A stretch of DNA of 64,000 nucleotides from Ohtaekwangia koreensis (GCF_900167975.1 NZ_FUZU01000002.1:69501-133500); one strand, 5' to 3'; numbered from the stretch's first letter, positions 46,258 to 54,918 are shown. Translations and numbers: made by a program. Notes: a model not told the origin generated them from the sequence alone.

Positions 46258-46973
46258 CCCCGAAACTTCGCTGCCTGCTGGTGGATGATGAACCTCCGGC
46301 TCTCGACATTCTGCGAACCTATATAGATGCTACACCCATGCTTGAAATTGCAGGAGAGTGTCACCACGCCATGGCAGCATTTGAATTTATTCAGAAGAGC
46401 CAGGTCGATCTTATTTTTCTGGATATCAATATGCCGAAGCTTTCCGGAACGGATTTTCTCAGAGCTTTACCATCACCTCCGAAAGTAATCTTTACCACAG
46501 CGCATCGCGATTATGCGGTGGATGGATTTGAACTTGGTGCTGTCGATTATTTACTCAAGCCCTATTCACTCGATCGTTTTTTACGCGCTGTTCATCGTGC
46601 TATAAATCCGGAGCAAAAACAATCCACAGCTATAAAAGAAACATTAACTACCGAGAACGATCGCTTCCTATATGTACGTGCAGACCGTAAGATGGTAAAG
46701 ATTATGGTAGATGAAATCCGCTACATTGAGAGCCTGAAAGATTACGTGCGCATTCTTTTACCCGACAGACAAGTAATCACCAAGCAAACTATAACGGCTA
46801 TAGAAGAAATGTTACCTGAGCAGGACTTCATGCGAATCCATCGTTCATTTATAGTCTCTGTTAACAAGATCGACTCTTATAATCTAAATGCTGTCTTCAT
46901 CGGCAAGACGGAACTTCCTGTCGGCCCGCTATATAAACATGAAATAGCAAAGAGATTAGGCACACATCATTAG
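46254..46973 (+). CDS. LytTR-family response regulator (system 1)
   Basis: The 239-residue protein has a receiver domain (1-120) with the acidic pair in LLVDDEPPALD, phospho-acceptor Asp57 in LIFLDINMPKLSG and the conserved Lys in DYLLKPYSLDRF. The LytTR DNA-binding domain follows (about 135-235: IRYIESLKDYVRI, FMRIHRSFIVSVNKID). It forms a unit with the upstream LytS gene. Target genes cannot be read from the sequence. Confidence 0.9.
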   Translation: MTPKLRCLLVDDEPPALDILRTYIDATPMLEIAGECHHAMAAFEFIQKSQVDLIFLDINMPKLSGTDFLRALPSPPKVIFTTAHRDYAVDGFELGAVDYLLKPYSLDRFLRAVHRAINPEQKQSTAIKETLTTENDRFLYVRADRKMVKIMVDEIRYIESLKDYVRILLPDRQVITKQTITAIEEMLPEQDFMRIHRSFIVSVNKIDSYNLNAVFIGKTELPVGPLYKHEIAKRLGTHH

Positions 46974-46983
46974 CCCTATACAT

Positions 46984-47991
46984 CTACTTCGCCAGCACTA
47001 ACTCCTTCAAGCACTTAATCCATAGCGGATGATCATTCAAACTTTCTACAAGCTGAACTTTTTCGCCACCGTGCTCTTTGAAGATTTCCTGATACTCATC
47101 TCCGATTTCGATAATGGTTTCAAGACAGTCGGCCGTGAAGGCTGGTGAGAATACAAGAATTTTCTTCATTCCCTTTCGGCCGCACTCCCGTACTACTTCA
47201 TCTGAAAACGGCTTGAGCCATTTCTGATCGAGGCGTGATTGAAAACATACTGTATATTTTTCTGTAGGAATATGAAGCTTCTCCGCCAACAGCCGTGTGG
47301 TTGCGTAGCATGTAGCCTTATAGCAATACTTGTTGTCGTCCGTTACTTCATGCTCACAATCGTGATTAGCACAAAGGTCGTTATCATATACTTTATCAAC
47401 CTGACGTTCGGGCAAGCCATGATAAGAGAACAGCACATGATCATAATCATCTATACTATATTTCCTGCCACGCTCTGCAAATGCTTCTATGAATGTAGGA
47501 TGATCATAGTATTGGCTGATCATTTTAATCTCCGGTATAACCCACCACTTTCTGATAACACGCATTACTTCATCTAACGCAGAGCCTGTAGAAGCCGATG
47601 CATATTGAGGAAACATGGGCAGCACAATGATGCGCTCGTAATTCTTTTTGCGCATCGCCTCCAGAACATTTGGTATCGAAGGATTCTTATAGCGCATCGC
47701 GAGGTATACATCAAACTCTTTGGTTAACTCTTGTTGTAGCAACACCTTTACCTGCTCGCTGTAGTATAGTAATGGCGAGCCCTTGTCCGTCCAGAGTTTC
47801 TGATAAATCTTGGCAGATTTAGGAGCACGGAACGGAACAATGATGAGGTTTACCAACATTTTACGCAACAGCCACGGTATGTCGATTACGCGTGGATCAT
47901 TGAGGAATTGTGAAAGATATGAGCGCACATCGCTCACAGAGGGGCTATCGGGTGTGCCCAGATTAATGAGAAGAACTCCGGTTTTATTCAT
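46984..47991 (-). CDS. hemH: Ferrochelatase
   Basis: The 335-residue enzyme inserts Fe2+ into protoporphyrin IX, the last step of haem b synthesis. Visible motifs are GVLLINLGTPDSPSVSDVR, LPMFPQYASASTGSALDEV, the catalytic His in LFSYHGLPERQVD, YKATCYATTRLLAE, TVCFQSRLDQKWLKP and VFSPAFTADCLETIIEI. A cysteine-rich insertion near NDLCANHDCEHEV could be variable in the family. Its stop is 10 nt from that of the convergent LytTR gene, with no obvious terminator between. Confidence 0.93.
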   Translation of the reverse strand: MNKTGVLLINLGTPDSPSVSDVRSYLSQFLNDPRVIDIPWLLRKMLVNLIIVPFRAPKSAKIYQKLWTDKGSPLLYYSEQVKVLLQQELTKEFDVYLAMRYKNPSIPNVLEAMRKKNYERIIVLPMFPQYASASTGSALDEVMRVIRKWWVIPEIKMISQYYDHPTFIEAFAERGRKYSIDDYDHVLFSYHGLPERQVDKVYDNDLCANHDCEHEVTDDNKYCYKATCYATTRLLAEKLHIPTEKYTVCFQSRLDQKWLKPFSDEVVRECGRKGMKKILVFSPAFTADCLETIIEIGDEYQEIFKEHGGEKVQLVESLNDHPLWIKCLKELVLAK

Positions 47992-48071
47992 GTCTTAAAA
48001 ACTTCGCGATGCAAGTAAGCGAATAACATTTTCCGACAAAAGAAGTTTATGCCTGCGGAGAAACTTCGCGT

Positions 48072-49238
48072 TTATTTTAAGATCGGAGAGCGTTTAAATG
48101 GCTTCGTTTCATCAAAAAGCTTTCGGTATGTAGCGTGACGTTTTGACATTTCACCGCCTACTTGTTCTACAACCAGAATCATCTTGGGATTGAAATCTCC
48201 AATCCAGTTCATCTCATAATGTTCGTAACGTGCGTTGGGCTGCAGCACATCGCGTGCATTGATAATCATGGCGCCATCCAAACCTTTGCCTTGATGTTCG
48301 GGTACCACTCCGAATAAAATACCAAAGGCTTTCTTGTTAGTTCGCATCAGCGTATGCCAGATGAATTTCAATTTTCCAATCCAGTCAAGTTTACCATTTA
48401 CATATTTAAAGATCTGGTTGATCTCGGGTAACGATAAGAAAAATGAAACGGGCTCGCCTTTGTAAAATCCGAAGTATAAAAGCTTCTCATCCATGATAGG
48501 CTTCATTTGCTTTACCAGTAATTTGGCTTGTGCTATACTAAGTTCCGGATTCTCCGATCGGTTAGCCCATGCTCTATTATATACCGTCATTAAATATTCA
48601 GGCAACTTATCAAGTTCACTCTTTTGAAGGTGGCGGAAACTATAGTCAGGATCCTTTTTAGCAAGTATTGCTTTCTCGTGAAGACGTGGCGCCAGCGGGC
48701 CTTGTATAGAGCGCGCATAAGTAAACTGATAGAAGTATACCTGGAATCCGTACGCTTCAAAAAAATCTTTATAGTAAGGGAAATTGTAGTTGCACTGGTA
48801 GTTGGGTTCACGATCAAATCCTTCGATCAACAATCCCCACCAGCGATCGCGACTTCCAAAATTGATAGGCCCGTCCATCGCTTCCATACCGTTTGACTGA
48901 AGCCATGTCTTGCATTGATCGAAAAGTACAAATGCAGCTTCACGATCGTTGATGCATTCGAAGAAGCCCATTCCGCCTGTAGGCTGGTCGTTGCCCTTGT
49001 GAACTATCTTTTCATTTACAAAAGCGGCTACTCTCCCAATAGTTTCTCCTGAATCATTCTGAAGAATCCAGCGAATACATTTACCGTGTCTGAATGTTTT
49101 GTTTTTTTCGACATCGAAAACACTCTCTATATCTTTATCGAGTGGGCGAATCCAGTTGGGTTCGTTTTTATAAAGCTTTACAGGCAGCAGGATAAATTCC
49201 TGTATATGCCGGGGAGTCGTTACTTCAACAATTTTCAT
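48072..49238 (-). CDS. GNAT-like acetyltransferase-fold protein
   Basis: The 388-residue protein begins with a region (about 5-100) that has the GNAT beta/alpha pattern, IGRVAAFVNEKI and MGFFECIND. DGPINFGSRDRWWGLL, YYKDFFEAYGFQVYFYQ and FGVVPEHQGKGLDGAM follow in order, the last resembling a GNAT acetyl-CoA loop. Two GNAT-like folds in tandem are likely. Such proteins occur widely in Bacteroidota with no known substrate. Its ATG overlaps the stop of the upstream PAS kinase by 1 nt (TAATG), so translation is coupled. Confidence 0.65.
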   Translation of the reverse strand: MKIVEVTTPRHIQEFILLPVKLYKNEPNWIRPLDKDIESVFDVEKNKTFRHGKCIRWILQNDSGETIGRVAAFVNEKIVHKGNDQPTGGMGFFECINDREAAFVLFDQCKTWLQSNGMEAMDGPINFGSRDRWWGLLIEGFDREPNYQCNYNFPYYKDFFEAYGFQVYFYQFTYARSIQGPLAPRLHEKAILAKKDPDYSFRHLQKSELDKLPEYLMTVYNRAWANRSENPELSIAQAKLLVKQMKPIMDEKLLYFGFYKGEPVSFFLSLPEINQIFKYVNGKLDWIGKLKFIWHTLMRTNKKAFGILFGVVPEHQGKGLDGAMIINARDVLQPNARYEHYEMNWIGDFNPKMILVVEQVGGEMSKRHATYRKLFDETKPFKRSPILK

Positions 49239-51058
49239 TACTGTTCGACAACTTGTGATTTGGATGCCGACACAAAGCTATTGATCCTGTTGGGAAGCAC
49301 AATACTAAACCGCGTCCCCTGGTTTACTTTGCTGGCCACCGAAATCTGGCCACCTAGTTTCTCCACCGCATTTTTAACAATATATAGTCCTATGCCGGAG
49401 CCGTCAGACTGTTCCGTGGCGCGGTAAAACATTTCGAAAATTTTCGCCAGGTTATCCTCATCTATACCTATACCGTTATCCGCAAAACTCACTTCTGCAC
49501 GGTAATTGTCTACCAGAATTTTTACGTTGATCTCCGGTGTAGAGACATCGAGCTGCCTATATTTTACAGCATTGGAAATAAGATTCCTGAAGATCTCTGA
49601 AATGCGCCACGGGTCGCTATAAAAAGCTTCGCCTTCTATTTTTACATGACGGACCATTTCCTTGGCACCTTCCAGGTAATTCAGGTCTTCGAATGTTCTG
49701 TCAATGATCTGTTCGAAATCCACTTTACTAGTGGTCACATCCATTTTCAGATTTTTCGAGTGGCTTAACACATCGCCAATGAAATGATCGAGGTGTTGAA
49801 CTTTCTCGCCAATGATATCTATATAGTCCATTGGATTATCCGTGTTACCGGGCAGTCGCGCGAGATTCACCAAACCGAGTATAGAAGAAAGTGGTGCGCG
49901 AAGATCGTGCGAAACCTTATATACAAAGTTATCGAGTTCTGTATTTCTGATCTTTAATTCCTCCTCCACCTTTTTACGATCGGTAAAATCTACATATACA
50001 CCATATATACCTATAGTCTGGTTATCCAGCATAACCGGCATACCATAGAGTATAACATTTACGAGCTTACCGTTTCTGTTCTTACGAATTGTTTCAATGC
50101 TTACAATGCGATTGGCGGTGATGAGGTTATTAAGATCTACACCTTCGTGGACAAGTTCTTCAGGAACTATAAAATCATTTATACTCTTGTCCTTGAGTTC
50201 GTCCAGCGAAAAGCCAAACATTTCTTCAAAGCCTTTATTTACCTGTTCTACTTTTCCCTGATCGTTCAGCAGCACAACGGCCATGGGTATATTTTGGAAG
50301 AGCTGCGCTAATAACGTTTCATTTTTCTTGATCCGTTCTTCCGTTTGCTTGCGTTCGGTTATATCACGGAAAATTACCTGTACGCAAGGCTCACCCTGAA
50401 ATGTAAAAGGCGATGACATAGTCTCCACGTCAATTACCTTTCCATCCATGCGAACATATTTTTGTTCTACCATTGGAGCGAGCAAGCCGCCCTCTTTCAT
50501 TCTGCGGGCAATGCGTTGATGATAATCCGGGTGAACAAAATTCAACACTTCGGTGCCGATGAGCTCATTCGTTTTCTTGTACGCGAGAATCTGGTAAGCC
50601 TGCGTGTTTGCAAAAACAAGTTTGCCTTGTTTATGTATAACTATTCCGATTGGCAATCTGTCAACCAGCGACAGGTAACGTTGTTCGGTTTCTTTCGCCA
50701 GCTCTTTACGTTCTGTTATATCTTGTATTACGCCACGTCTGATGATAATTCCATCAGGCCGTAGTTCATGATTCGATTTTACTTCCACCCAGATTATATT
50801 TTCCTTTACCTTCATTCGCCCTTCCCAATTCCAATCCCTTCCTTCCTGTATACTGAGCGCTGAAGTTTGCTGCTGCAACTCGCGGTCTTCCTCGAAAACA
50901 ATATTATCCAATACAGACGCATCGGATAAGATCACCTCGGGTGTGATTCCTAAAATGCTTTCGCTGGATTCACTTACATACGTGAACCGTGGCTGGTCAT
51001 CTGGATAGATTGTGTACTCGTAAATAACCGCTGGTAGGTGCCTGATAAGATCCTGCAT
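49238..51058 (-). CDS. PAS-domain sensor histidine kinase
   Basis: The 606-residue protein has no membrane helix and three PAS/PAC units (about 10-120, 125-240, 245-365), each closing with DITERK or DFTDRKK. A HisKA domain with His384 in YKVSHDLRAPLSSILG follows, then the HATPase_c domain with FRNLISNAVKY, DNGIGIDEDNLAKIFEMF and SGIGLYIVKNAVEKLGG. It is therefore a cytoplasmic kinase that senses through PAS domains. No response regulator gene is next to it; instead it overlaps the GNAT-like gene. Its cognate regulator is unknown. Confidence 0.9.
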   Translation of the reverse strand: MQDLIRHLPAVIYEYTIYPDDQPRFTYVSESSESILGITPEVILSDASVLDNIVFEEDRELQQQTSALSIQEGRDWNWEGRMKVKENIIWVEVKSNHELRPDGIIIRRGVIQDITERKELAKETEQRYLSLVDRLPIGIVIHKQGKLVFANTQAYQILAYKKTNELIGTEVLNFVHPDYHQRIARRMKEGGLLAPMVEQKYVRMDGKVIDVETMSSPFTFQGEPCVQVIFRDITERKQTEERIKKNETLLAQLFQNIPMAVVLLNDQGKVEQVNKGFEEMFGFSLDELKDKSINDFIVPEELVHEGVDLNNLITANRIVSIETIRKNRNGKLVNVILYGMPVMLDNQTIGIYGVYVDFTDRKKVEEELKIRNTELDNFVYKVSHDLRAPLSSILGLVNLARLPGNTDNPMDYIDIIGEKVQHLDHFIGDVLSHSKNLKMDVTTSKVDFEQIIDRTFEDLNYLEGAKEMVRHVKIEGEAFYSDPWRISEIFRNLISNAVKYRQLDVSTPEINVKILVDNYRAEVSFADNGIGIDEDNLAKIFEMFYRATEQSDGSGIGLYIVKNAVEKLGGQISVASKVNQGTRFSIVLPNRINSFVSASKSQVVEQ

Positions 51059-51277
51059 ATGTATTAGACTGGCAAAATCATTGATAAAGTAGTCACAGGC
51101 CTAAGGATGTTGGGTTCAAGCCTTGCAAGATAATTCTATAGACCTAACAAAACAATGCTCGTATATAGTTTGTCAAATTTTTATACCACCCTCAGCCTTT
51201 AAACCAAGCATTTTGTTTTGATTACGAAGTTTTTCCGAGAAGTATTGGGCTAAATTTACCCTGATCTATTTTTTGCT

Positions 51278-51766
51278 ATGGCGAAACCTGTTAAGCAAGT
51301 GTTTAAAGCAATCCTTGAAAACCCGGAATTGGTCATTGATGCTGCGTTTGTTTCAATTCCTTTTGATGTGGAAAAAGTCTATGGTACCAAGGGAATGGTA
51401 AAAGTAAAAGCCTGGTTTGATGGCTTTCCGTATCGTGGTATTTTATCGAATATGGGCACAGGCTGCCATGTCATTCTTGTGCGAAAAGATGTTCGCGCTG
51501 CCATTGGGAAAAAAGTAGGGGACCACGTTCAGGTAGAAATCGAATTGGATACGGAAGAACGCGTTGTAGAAATTCCGCCTGCGCTTAAGAAAGAGCTTGC
51601 GAAAAATGCTGCCGCTAAAAAATTCTTTGATTCACTAAGCTATACCAACCGTAAAGAATATGCGCTTTGGATCAGCGATGCGAAAAAAGAAGAGACTCGT
51701 CTGAAGCGTCTTCAGGCAACTGTAGAAAAACTTCTAGCGGGCAAAAAGAATCCCAGCGAAAAATAA
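51278..51766 (+). CDS. DUF1905/YdeI (OmpD-associated) domain protein
   Basis: The 162-residue protein has a DUF1905-like N-terminal barrel (about 20-95: VSIPFDVEKVYGTKGMVKVKA, DGFPYRGILSNMG, HVILVRKDVRAAIGKKVGD) and a YdeI/OmpD-associated helical tail (EIPPALKKELAKNAAAKKFF, LSYTNRKEYALWI, AKKEETRLKRLQATVEKL). YdeI-type proteins are linked to envelope stress and bacteriocin tolerance in other bacteria, but the biochemical role is unclear. It is a single gene, convergent with the STAS-like gene. Confidence 0.78.
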   Translation: MAKPVKQVFKAILENPELVIDAAFVSIPFDVEKVYGTKGMVKVKAWFDGFPYRGILSNMGTGCHVILVRKDVRAAIGKKVGDHVQVEIELDTEERVVEIPPALKKELAKNAAAKKFFDSLSYTNRKEYALWISDAKKEETRLKRLQATVEKLLAGKKNPSEK

Positions 51767-51790
51767 TTATATACTGCCTTGAGGAATTCG

Positions 51791-52252
51791 CTATAGCGCA
51801 GTCATTTTTCTAAGCCAGTGACGAGCTTCTCGCATGGAATCGAAATATTGCACCGTCATAATTCTCGCCCCTGCCGTCATATCCCGAATGGTTAGCTGCG
51901 TAAACTTGCTGCTAGGCATAACGAGCGCCAGGTAACGAATACCGGCATTCTCCATCGCTGGCATAATGTGCATTCTGAAATGAAGTACATCTTCGTCCAA
52001 CACAGGGCCAGCGGTACGGCTATCCGTCAGCATGTGCAGCTTGGGATAGTTCTTTATTTCCTGATACATCAGCTCCAGTCGTTTTTTCTGAACAAAATTA
52101 TAGTGTTCACTGTAACGTGGAACTCCATTTAACGTAAGACGAATGCAGGGAATTGAATCATCCAATTCGATGGTAGCATATTCGTCTTGGTAAAAAGCTT
52201 TTACCATACATTCAGAACTACTAAGGGTCGGGGCAAATTCTACAAAGCTCAT
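51791..52252 (-). CDS. STAS/SpoIIAA-like protein of unknown function
   Basis: This 153-residue protein has no signal peptide or membrane helix. The alternation of strands and helices (IPCIRLTLNG, KLHMLTDSRTAG, IRYLALVMPSSKF, IMTVQYFDSMREARHWL) suggests the STAS/SpoIIAA-like fold seen in small Bacteroidota proteins. No phosphorylatable Ser motif is evident. It is divergent from the XRE regulator at 52390, and two TTTAC-type palindromes lie in the shared spacer, so that regulator may control it. Confidence 0.55.
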   Translation of the reverse strand: MSFVEFAPTLSSSECMVKAFYQDEYATIELDDSIPCIRLTLNGVPRYSEHYNFVQKKRLELMYQEIKNYPKLHMLTDSRTAGPVLDEDVLHFRMHIMPAMENAGIRYLALVMPSSKFTQLTIRDMTAGARIMTVQYFDSMREARHWLRKMTAL

Positions 52253-52284
52253 AAGCTGCTTTGGTTATGTAAGTTTAACGACAA

Positions 52285-52300
52285 TTTACGAAGATGTAAA
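52285..52300. promoter_or_regulatory. Candidate XRE operator 1, divergent spacer
   Basis: TTTAC-GAAGAT-GTAAA is a near-perfect palindrome, 33 nt before the STAS-like ATG and 90 nt before the XRE ATG. It is the first of two copies in this spacer. Confidence 0.45.
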
Positions 52301-52328
52301 ACTGCCGGTTACACCGATAACCATGAAG

Positions 52329-52343
52329 TTTACGGAGTGTAAA
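52329..52343. promoter_or_regulatory. Candidate XRE operator 2, divergent spacer
   Basis: TTTAC-GGAGT-GTAAA repeats the palindrome 29 nt further right, and a half-site TTTAC follows at 52351-52355. The second copy is close to a TATCTTTA box (52358-52365) that may be the promoter of the XRE gene. Confidence 0.45.
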
Positions 52344-52389
52344 CTAATATTTTACGTTATCTTTATTCAACTCATAAATAAATCCCGTC

Positions 52390-52761
52390 ATGGCATTCGT
52401 TGAGATTGGCCCTAAAATCAAAGAGGTTTTTGACAACCGCCACATGAAGCTTACTGATTTTGCAGATGAGCTCGGAACTGTTCGCCAGAATGTTTATCGC
52501 ATTTTCCGGAAACGCCACCTGGATACCGGATTACTTCTTAGAATCTCACAGGTACTTGATCACGATTTCTTTCAATATTATTCGAGCCAGCCGGAGGAGC
52601 ACGCAGGGCAGAATAATTTGAAGCGTATGCTTGGCGAGACTGAATATCAAAAACAGCTTGAGCTATCGCGCAAAGAAATTGATTACCTCCGCAGGATTAT
52701 TAAACTCATGGAAGATAAAACAGAGTTGATCCAGCAAATGGAACACAAACAATATTCCTGA
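52390..52761 (+). CDS. XRE-family helix-turn-helix regulator (paralogue 2)
   Basis: The 123-residue protein has an HTH_XRE domain at about residues 7-65: IGPKIKEVFDNRHMKLTDFA, TVRQNVYRIFRKRHLDTGL and LRISQVLDHDFFQYY. A C-terminal helix (about 85-118, rich in Glu, Lys and Leu) may form a coiled coil for dimerisation. It is related to the regulator at 33051 and, like it, has TTTACG-type palindromes upstream. The divergent STAS-like gene is the obvious candidate target. DNA binding has not been shown. Confidence 0.78.
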   Translation: MAFVEIGPKIKEVFDNRHMKLTDFADELGTVRQNVYRIFRKRHLDTGLLLRISQVLDHDFFQYYSSQPEEHAGQNNLKRMLGETEYQKQLELSRKEIDYLRRIIKLMEDKTELIQQMEHKQYS

Positions 52762-52829
52762 TTTAAATTCAGCCTAAGCGCCCCTATAGATAGACGCCTC
52801 TATATATACCATATACACTTGTGCTTACC

Positions 52830-53240
52830 TCATTTGAGGCGTTCAACGCGTGTAGCGAAATATTTTGTGTCACCACGCCATGGAAAGCGTGCATATCGTT
52901 TTACAAAGTATAGATTTACCCGCTCGCCACTCAAGGCAACGGTTTGTAATTCCTTCACCAAGTCTTTATCCCCTTTCTCTACCGAGAAATCAAAAGACTC
53001 CGCTATAGGGCTTGTGCCTTTCAACGCTCCGAATGTTTCAAGATTTATTTTCCCTTCGTAAGTCTTGAACATCACTCCTTTTTGGCTGATACGTAATACT
53101 TTGCCAGCTAACACACCATCTTCATATGTACCCCAGTATAAAAACGAAAAGGTAATCACACCTGCAATCAGCAGTACAATCAGAATAATACGAGTCACTT
53201 TTTTAGTTGTACGTTTAACTTTTTCACCAAATGTTTCCAT
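52830..53240 (-). CDS. Small single-helix membrane protein of unknown function
   Basis: From the ATG at 53240 (METFGEKVKRTTKK) the product has 136 residues. A basic N-terminus precedes one helix (about 18-38, IILIVLLIAGVITFSFLYWG). The outer domain has EDGVLAGKVLRISQKGVMFKTYEG and the C-terminal VNLYFVKRYARFPWRGDTKYF. Homologues in Bacteroidota are often labelled 6-phosphogluconate dehydrogenase in databases, to my recollection, but no dehydrogenase motif is present, so I reject that label. A TTG start three codons upstream is possible but less likely. Confidence 0.65.
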   Translation of the reverse strand: METFGEKVKRTTKKVTRIILIVLLIAGVITFSFLYWGTYEDGVLAGKVLRISQKGVMFKTYEGKINLETFGALKGTSPIAESFDFSVEKGDKDLVKELQTVALSGERVNLYFVKRYARFPWRGDTKYFATRVERLK

Positions 53241-53360
53241 AACTGCCAAGGAGTAGATTGATGGCTAAAGTTAACCCGTTCGCAGTTAATCATACCAGCA
53301 TCTATATAATATTTATTTATACAATCAGCGTATCCTTTATATCGAATTGAAGCGCTGCAT

Positions 53361-53368
53361 TATCTTTG
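53361..53368 (+). promoter_or_regulatory. -7 promoter element directly before purN
   Basis: TATCTTTG is a perfect TAnnTTTG and ends 6 nt before the purN ATG at 53375, so a transcript from it would be leaderless or nearly so. Confidence 0.55.
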
Positions 53369-53374
53369 TGGCTT

Positions 53375-53950
53375 ATGTCTGAAAAATATCGTCTGGCTGT
53401 TTTTGCCTCTGGTAGCGGAACCAACGCGGAAGAAATCTTTAAGTATTTCAAAAATCATCCGTCCATTGAAGTTGTTCTTTTAGTCAGTAACAATCCACAA
53501 GCTTTTGTGCTGGAGCGTGCCCGGAATTATGGAATTTCTACCAAGACATTCGACAGACAACAGTTTCGTGAAAGCACCGTGGTACTTGAATGGCTGCAAG
53601 AGAAAAACGTAACGCACGTTGTACTGGCAGGTTTCCTTTGGCTGATACCAACGTACCTGGTACAGGCTTTCCCTCACAAGATCATTAATATACATCCAGC
53701 GCTCTTACCAAAGCACGGAGGCAAAGGTATGTATGGTATGAAAGTACATGAGGCTGTAAAGCTTGCGCGTGATTATGAGACCGGCATAACGATTCATGCT
53801 GTAGATGAAAAGTATGATGAAGGAGAAGTAATCTTCCAGGCATCGTGCCCCGTACATGCTGATGATACACCCGAGCAGATCGCTGATAAAGTTCACCAGC
53901 TGGAGTATAAACATTACCCTGCTGTGATTGAGCGTTGGATAACTGACTAG
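53375..53950 (+). CDS. purN: Phosphoribosylglycinamide formyltransferase
   Basis: The 191-residue enzyme transfers a formyl group from 10-formyl-tetrahydrofolate to GAR in purine synthesis. It has the GSGTN phosphate loop (about 10-14), VLAGFLWLIP, the catalytic Asn-His in INIHPALLPKHGGKGMYG, and YDEGEVIFQ with the catalytic Asp region. An in-frame TTG start at 53366 falls inside the promoter box, so I take the ATG at 53375. Its stop directly abuts that of the convergent thioesterase gene. Confidence 0.92.
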   Translation: MSEKYRLAVFASGSGTNAEEIFKYFKNHPSIEVVLLVSNNPQAFVLERARNYGISTKTFDRQQFRESTVVLEWLQEKNVTHVVLAGFLWLIPTYLVQAFPHKIINIHPALLPKHGGKGMYGMKVHEAVKLARDYETGITIHAVDEKYDEGEVIFQASCPVHADDTPEQIADKVHQLEYKHYPAVIERWITD

Positions 53951-54406
53951 CTATACTTTCTTCTCTTCACGAATGATCCACTCGAAAGAAGCTGCACGAG
54001 GAAATTCATTGAAGATGGATTGAACGAATTCATCCGGAGTAACGAGTTTTCTTTTTTCAAGATCAAGCCACGCACCTTCTACCGTAACGTTTGCCGCCAG
54101 GGCGTTGTCGTGTTTCAGAAAATTATGGCGAAGGCTCCAGCGCGAAAAATCCTTCGAAGCCTTTATCAACTCTACATCCAGCGTAAGCTTATCATCGAGT
54201 GTTATCTCGCGTTTGAAAACGGCTTCTTCGCGAAATAGAATCGGACCTATCTTTAATGACTCCAGTTTTTGCGTAGTGATACCGTGTTCGGATAAGAAGA
54301 TCATACGGGCCATGGCTCCGTAATCATAATATGCAGAATGACGAAGGTGACGGTTCTGATCAATATCAGCCCAACGAATCTGAATGGGAAGACTAAAAGT
54401 TGCCAT
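53951..54406 (-). CDS. Acyl-CoA thioesterase, 4HBT hotdog-fold family
   Basis: The 151-residue protein has the hotdog fold with FSLPIQIRWADIDQNRHLRH, whose Asp-containing segment matches the 4-hydroxybenzoyl-CoA thioesterase active site, then SAYYDYGAMARM, and SRWSLRHNFLK. It probably hydrolyses an acyl-CoA or acyl-ACP thioester; the chain preference is unknown. The start at 54406 (MATFSLPIQ) is chosen because the longer frame would overlap the DUF456 gene upstream. The DUF456 gene ends 35 nt before it, so they may be co-transcribed. Confidence 0.8.
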   Translation of the reverse strand: MATFSLPIQIRWADIDQNRHLRHSAYYDYGAMARMIFLSEHGITTQKLESLKIGPILFREEAVFKREITLDDKLTLDVELIKASKDFSRWSLRHNFLKHDNALAANVTVEGAWLDLEKRKLVTPDEFVQSIFNEFPRAASFEWIIREEKKV

Positions 54407-54441
54407 ATAATTTATTCTTGCTACAAGGTATATATTTATTC

Positions 54442-54918
54442 TTATCCAATCAGGCTCACCACGAAATACCACCCCATCACAAAGCATACGATCAGCTTGA
54501 GGAGTGTCCCGAAAAGAAAACCGACAAACGATCCGAAAGCTGCACGCAATGCCTGCGATGAGTTTGCATTGGCCATGATCTCCCCTATAAATGCACCTAT
54601 AAACGGGCCTATTATTATTCCCCAGGGGCCAATAAATATACCCACGATTAATCCGAGTGTGCAGCCCCACATGCCATAGGTGCTTCCACCAAATTTCCTG
54701 GTGCCATAGAGCGGAATGATATAGTCGAGCAGCGTCACCACCACAGTAATGATGCCCCAGATGATGATGAATTTTGTAGTGAATGGTGCCGCTTCTTTAA
54801 GCTGTTGTAACAAGATGCCAATGAAGCACAACGGAGGGCCTGGCAGAAATGGCAAAACACAGCCCGCCAAACCTGCCAGCATAAAAATTATTCCAAGAAC
54901 AATCCAGAGTATATCCAT
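54442..54918 (-). CDS. DUF456 membrane protein
   Basis: The 158-residue protein has four or five membrane segments with the DUF456 pattern: LPFLPGPPLCFIGILL in the first loop, LDYIIPLYGTRKFGGSTYGMWG in the middle and GPWGIIIGPFIGAFIGE, a glycine-rich helix. The ATG at 54918 (MDILWIVLGIIFMLAG) is preferred over an upstream TTG. Function is unknown. It is divergent from the VOC gene, with only 42 nt between start codons. Confidence 0.78.
   Translation of the reverse strand: MDILWIVLGIIFMLAGLAGCVLPFLPGPPLCFIGILLQQLKEAAPFTTKFIIIWGIITVVVTLLDYIIPLYGTRKFGGSTYGMWGCTLGLIVGIFIGPWGIIIGPFIGAFIGEIMANANSSQALRAAFGSFVGFLFGTLLKLIVCFVMGWYFVVSLIG

Noticed and set aside
54407-54670. N-terminal extension of the thioesterase frame
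   Set aside because: It overlaps the DUF456 gene on the same strand in another frame and has no hotdog-fold similarity.
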